Assembly (NCBI GenBank): GCA_905250115.1
Contig: CAJNOI010000012.1
Location: forward strand, 849,273 to 913,272
Source: Adineta steineri
Lineage: Eukaryota; Rotifera; Eurotatoria; Adinetida; Adinetidae
Length of the DNA stretch: 64,000 nucleotides
Direction of reading: 5' to 3'
Shown here: piece by piece, positions 59,509 through 64,000 of the stretch
Position numbering within the stretch: position 1 is the stretch's first letter
Layout of the letters: each line of letters begins with the position of its first letter
The notes under the pieces: generated by a model
Told to the model about the DNA's origin: nothing
The model's input: the letters and a program-made list of their open reading frames with translations, nothing else
Databases searched by the model: none
Made by a program: the position numbers and the translations under genes

Positions 59509-62500
59509 TTATTGTTTGTACACAATTAAATGTGTTGGAAAAGCTAAATGAGCATCCTTATTTGATATATGAAAAAGTTCTTGATCAATCATTTTCTTTG
59601 ATAAATGAACAACGAACATATAATATTTTCCATCGGATGAACGACGAGCACCATAAATATGACTATTCAATGCATCACGAGTTAAACAAATTGAATCTAA
59701 ACGTAATTCGAAGTGTAATAATAATAATGACAAAAAAACATAACGAACCTTGTATTGAATGTAAACCATAATGAATTACTGATTGAACAGATGAATATGA
59801 ACATCCATGAAATACTAATAGTTCTTGTTCATCTTTTTTTCTAATATAGTGAACATATAATGGCCAATTTTCAATAGTATCAATCTTTTTCAAATCAATC
59901 GTTTAAAAAAACAAATTATTTCATATACAAAAAATCATACTCGTTCAATATGCCATGATGATCGAGGCATTGTTTCTTCAAACAGACGAACACATTCCAT
60001 TGAAGTAAATAAAGAATGTGATATTTCTATTGTTCGTATCATTAATGGAGATCTAGACCAATTTGTTGGTGGAACAGTTTTCAAATCAACTACAACAAAA
60101 ATTATTTTTTTTGAATATTAGAATTATGCAATTCTTCTATACTATTTAATTGTTTCATATGAAGTGTAGCAGGTTGTACATCTCCATTAACATGTGCCTT
60201 CAATGTTTTTAAATCAAAATCAAATGTATTTCTTCCATCATCTTGAATACGAAGCTAATGAGAAACAAAAAACAAAAATATTTTAAATATATATAAAAAA
60301 ATTACATAAATACTCTAGAATCATTAGTTGATCGGGCTTCATCAATTTTCAATGAGACATAAGTATTTAATTTCATCTCTTCAGATTTATGTCCATTTGC
60401 ATATAATATACTATATTTAGAAATCAATCTCGGTTTTCGAATATTTGCAAAACATTGTGAACATGATTCACGATCACCGCGAAGTATTAATTCACCTGTT
60501 GGAAAATTAATAAATGGTAGTACTTGATATTTAAGACATACATTAATCAGTAATTGAATCTTTACAATTAGAAAATAGAACAACAATAATAATAATAAAT
60601 ATTAAATAACAAAAAAGTAATACTTGATTAGTAAATACTGGTTGAACATGAAAAAGATCGTATGTTTTTTGTACAATTAATTTTTCTAATGATGTTACTA
60701 AGAATCTATGAGCTGAAACTATATCTATTCCACTTGATATAGTTGCTATATGTTTACCTAAATAAAAAATTCAAGTGGTTACCCATGTTTTCAAAATCAC
60801 CAAGGTTTGGGCGATGAATCGGGATTTTAAAAAAAAATTGACGATTATATCACCATTAAGAAATGGTTATTTTGTCGGAATCATTATGAATCAAGACTTT
60901 TTGTCAAAAAAATCGGCAAAAAGTCCGTAATTTTGGCGATTTTATTGCGACAAATCTCACAATTAATCGGCTTCTATATCGCGATAAAATCGCCAATTTT
61001 TTCGGGAATTTTGGTGGCATGGATAGTGCAGTATAAAATGATGTTGAATTATCTAGTCTATTAAAATTTTGTCATTTATGATGACTATATTTTCATCCAA
61101 AAATAATCGTCACTTCGGACGATTTTATCGCGATAAGTCTCACAATTAATCGGGTACTAAATCGTTGATTTTCTCCCGATTTTGATGACATGGGGAGCTA
61201 TTGATTTATATAATTAAACAAAGCAGAAGTCAGATTTGAATTCTTCGACTCCGATTTCCCTTATCAAAAAAAAATTCCTTTTATATCTTTATCTAATTCT
61301 TAGAAGTGCGGACACACAAGCAAGCAATTTATTCTTAATTTACATAATGCAATTCGACGAATATATTGACTTTTTGGAATAGGAACTAATGCAGATGATG
61401 CAATAGGAATTGTAGATGAACGTTCAGGCCCCATTGATTTGAGTTTTTGCTTACGAAGATCATTTAAATATGTTCGAAATATCTATTTATCAAACAAAAA
61501 AATATATATTCAAAGAATGTATTGATAAAATCAATTACTTGATATGAATTATTTTTATATTTATTTTCACCAGATGAATAAATAACAAATATTACATCAA
61601 GTGTACATCTATGTAAACGTTCACTTGCTGCACCAACCATTGCTTCACAAACTTTAGCTGTACTAAGACCTATTTCTCCAGTTCCTATCTACAATATCAC
61701 ACGAAAAAAATAAATAAAAAATTTTAAAATATTCTTACTAATGGAAAAGATATTGATTTCATATTTAATCGACATGCTTCATCAATACATCGTTTGACTA
61801 ATCCTGATAATGACTAATAGGGAAAAACAAAATGAAAATTTTTGTTTATATTAATAGAGATTATATTATTTACTAGTTGAGCTTGCATTATATTCGCTGA
61901 ACGAACTTCTAATTCCCATGAAATGAAAAAAATTTTTCTTGCTGATGTATTACCACCATCAAGAAGCATTGTGCTATCCCATTTAGCTCGTTCTTCATAT
62001 TCTGATTTTACTTTTGAACCAGCTTGAGCAATAACACTACTCAATAATGTAGCAGATGTTGTTACACATACCATCATATCAACCTTATAGATTTTTTATT
62101 GACAAGATCTTATCAAAAAATTAATTTACCTGTGTATGGGCTATATTTCCATAGACGACATCGATTGATGAATGAGTTTCAGTTACATGAAATTTACCAT
62201 CTAATGATAACTATTAATTTAAATAATATTTTTCGTAGCAAAATCAATGAAATTAGAATTTTTTCAACATTCTTAAGTTTATAATAAACTTAATCTTACT
62301 TACACTTGCTGGAGTTTTAAATAATGCATTCATTTGATCAGCAGTTGGCGGATATATTACTTCAATATCAACTAAAAGAGTTTATTGTTATTTAATTGTT
62401 AGTTAAAATCAGTGGACTTACAAGAAAATCGATATGTCTGAGAGATAATAGCACAATTGAGTTGAACTATATATAGATGATTCAAATTTACTATATAAAT

Positions 62501-63903
62501 ATCGTTAGAATTTTTTTACTTTCTTCAAAAAAACTTTCAGCAGTAGGTGTAAAAATAATCAATGCAACTTCATCTGTAGGAAGTTGAACAAGATGTGTAT
62601 CTAATTTACTTGATAAAATTGAATCTAATCTTTTCTCTATTCGTTTTTCTTCATCGAAATTTCTAAATCGATAATAACCAGATGGAGATATTTGAAAATT
62701 ATCATGTTCAACTAGATGACGTCGAGCAGGACCATGAAGAAAACATAACTAAAAAACGAAAAGAAAAAGTATCTTACCTCCGTTTAAATTAATAAACTCG
62801 TTACTTCATCATTTTTATGATATTTAGCAAAAATTGATTTTATTTGTGGTTCAAGTTTAAGTGAAGCATGTGAATTTATTGCAGGTGAATTTTTTTCTTT
62901 TTTATGTTGATAAGTATTAAAAGAAAATGGTGCAAACGATTTTGCTTCTCGAGAACTATCGACTCTTTCATCTTCTAAAAAAAATCAATATAAATCGAAT
63001 TATTTTAACTTTTTCTTTGATTCAATTCTATATACATACTAATACTACTAGATGATAATAGATGTTCCTTTTTATGAGCTTTTGTATATCCATTTGTAAA
63101 ATGACTTGTCAAAGCTGATCGATCGGCTTCATCAGAATTTACATGTAGACTCCGAGAAGTCATAGTAGATTTTGGTTGTGAAGAAAGATCTATTGATTTT
63201 GATCTCCATATTTCGAACAGGCTTGGTTTATCTGGTGGTAATGAACGTGGAGTAAGAGTATTTCTTTTATCAAGTGCTGGTAATAGATGATGATGATTCG
63301 ATAATGAAAGTGGTATTCCTCTTGAAGATGATGGTTCAGGTGAATGTTTATATATTGCTAGTCCATTATGACCACGTCCAATAGCGATACTATTTGGCTG
63401 TTGAATTAAAATATAGAAATAGTTGATTATAAAAATGAATTTTACCTGTACATTTACATATTTATGATTATCGTGATCATTTTTTATAGCGAAAGATAAA
63501 TGTAATTTTTTTGGTATTTTATCTGCCGAATGAAGTTTTTCTGCCATTGAAATTTGAAGCATATTGGATACTTTTTCGAATAGATGTTCATCTGTTAGTG
63601 ATAATCGATATTTTTTTTCAAGAATTTTTTGATTATGTGCAGTAAAAAATGAATGAGAATGTAAACATTTTCCATATAATTCAAATTGTTTACATTTACT
63701 AGTCAATAAATATTCAGCACACATATGAAGATCATTACATCCAAGTAAACGGCATGAACCAGGATTTTGTTGATCTTTGGGGCATAATTGAAGCTAAAAT
63801 AAAGTGTAATATTATTTTTTATTTTCAATAATTTTACTAAGCTTACAAATCTATGAAATGAAAGACTATCTTGATCAATCGATGAAGGATATTTTGCTGC
63901 CAT
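59509..63903 (-). CDS. CCCH zinc finger - macrodomain - PARP-like protein (964 aa)
   Basis: Eighteen exons, all GT-AG and in phase: 63903-63847, 63793-63446, 63397-63040, 62974-62805, 62748-62520, 62466-62422, 62371-62304, 62210-62130, 62083-61874, 61813-61739, 61688-61539, 61482-61344, 60757-60624, 60559-60314, 60254-60143, 60089-59941, 59884-59749, 59696-59509. Two CCCH fingers open the protein (C23, C33, C38, H42; C44, C53, C62, H66), as in PARP12/ZAP RNA-binding regions. Residues ~425-597 form a macrodomain (VYGNIAHTQVDMMVCVT, SFPLIGTGEIGLS). The C-terminus is a PARP fold (LLVFHGCSYSSV with His883; DALNSHIYG; AFPTHLIVYK). The Tyr of the H-Y-[E/I/L] triad aligns with Asn913, suggesting weak or no transferase activity, as in ZAP. 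Exons 12-16 hold an unassigned region with CSQC. Predicted cytosolic RNA/ADP-ribose binding. Confidence 0.82.
60782..61194. mobile_element. TIR element in PARP intron 12
   Basis: Left CCCATGTTTTCAAAATC, right in reverse CCCCATGTCATCAAAATC; the interior carries repeated, mutually inverted CGCGATAAAATCG words and a second internal end near 61000-61022 (CGGGAATTTTGGTGGCATGG), suggesting a nested or composite element. Explains the 586-bp intron in a gene whose other introns are short. Class not assigned. Confidence 0.6.
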
Positions 63904-64000
63904 AAATTAATTAGAAGATATACAATGAATATGTAGTTTATTGAGAAACATCATTTAGTTTGTAACACTTTCTCACCGGAAGAAATTGTTTTCATATTTA

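Overview
Overall character. This is about 64 kb of very AT-rich animal nuclear DNA. Most coding sequence is cut by 45-60 bp GT-AG introns. The gene content points to a bdelloid rotifer: lineage-expanded 7TM receptors, ADP-ribosyltransferase and F-box/LRR families, bacterial-type kelch repeats, and abundant TGTGGG-type G-rich motifs (the telomeric unit I recall for the bdelloid Adineta). No rRNA, tRNA or CRISPR array was recognised. Organism and assignments are inferred from sequence reading only; no database search was run.

Region 1 (1-17.9 kb). A tandem, all-minus-strand family of four secreted PAN/apple-kelch genes (the leftmost enters as its first exon only). Each has a 334-nt first exon (signal peptide plus a six-cysteine PAN-like domain), an optional Thr-rich linker exon made of an ACA microsatellite (0, 16 or 67 residues), and a kelch exon with about seven repeats. 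Promoter types alternate and linker presence assorts independently of them, implying recombination among copies. Spacers hold a (TGTGGG)n array with an assembly gap, a 75-bp minisatellite, and several TIR elements, one of them with a visible empty site in a paralogue.

Region 2 (18-25.5 kb). A secreted laccase-type multicopper oxidase with all four copper motifs but one apparent 1-base frameshift; a group of three G-rich hairpins; a bacterial-type phosphoribosyltransferase split by an intron inside its PRPP loop (strong horizontal-transfer candidate); and a broken F-box/LRR-type gene.

Region 3 (25.5-42.7 kb). A triplicated block carrying a two-exon 7TM receptor (three intact copies), a relic exon-like 125-bp segment and, in two of the copies, a divergently oriented gene for a small secreted peptide. 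Interspersed are a Tc1/mariner relic, a ciliary WD40 (CFAP-like) pseudogene with TGA at probable Trp positions, a DDE transposase relic, and an unrelated single-exon 7TM receptor with its own truncated upstream duplicate.

Region 4 (44-57 kb). A Kv channel with an altered selectivity filter and S6 gate, a small secreted Cys-rich protein, a tandem pair of C2-domain genes differing by one intron, and a zinc alcohol dehydrogenase.

Region 5 (57-64 kb). Two ADP-ribosylation-related genes in tail-to-tail orientation, 168 bp apart: a predicted myristoylated ADP-ribosyltransferase/LRR fusion, and an 18-exon CCCH zinc finger-macro-PARP gene. Both lack residues expected for catalysis, which makes this pair the most interesting protein-level candidate. 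The most interesting DNA-level feature is the family of telomere-like palindromes (GGTGTGGG arm, 10-40 nt loop, CCCACACC arm) that recurs in intergenic DNA.
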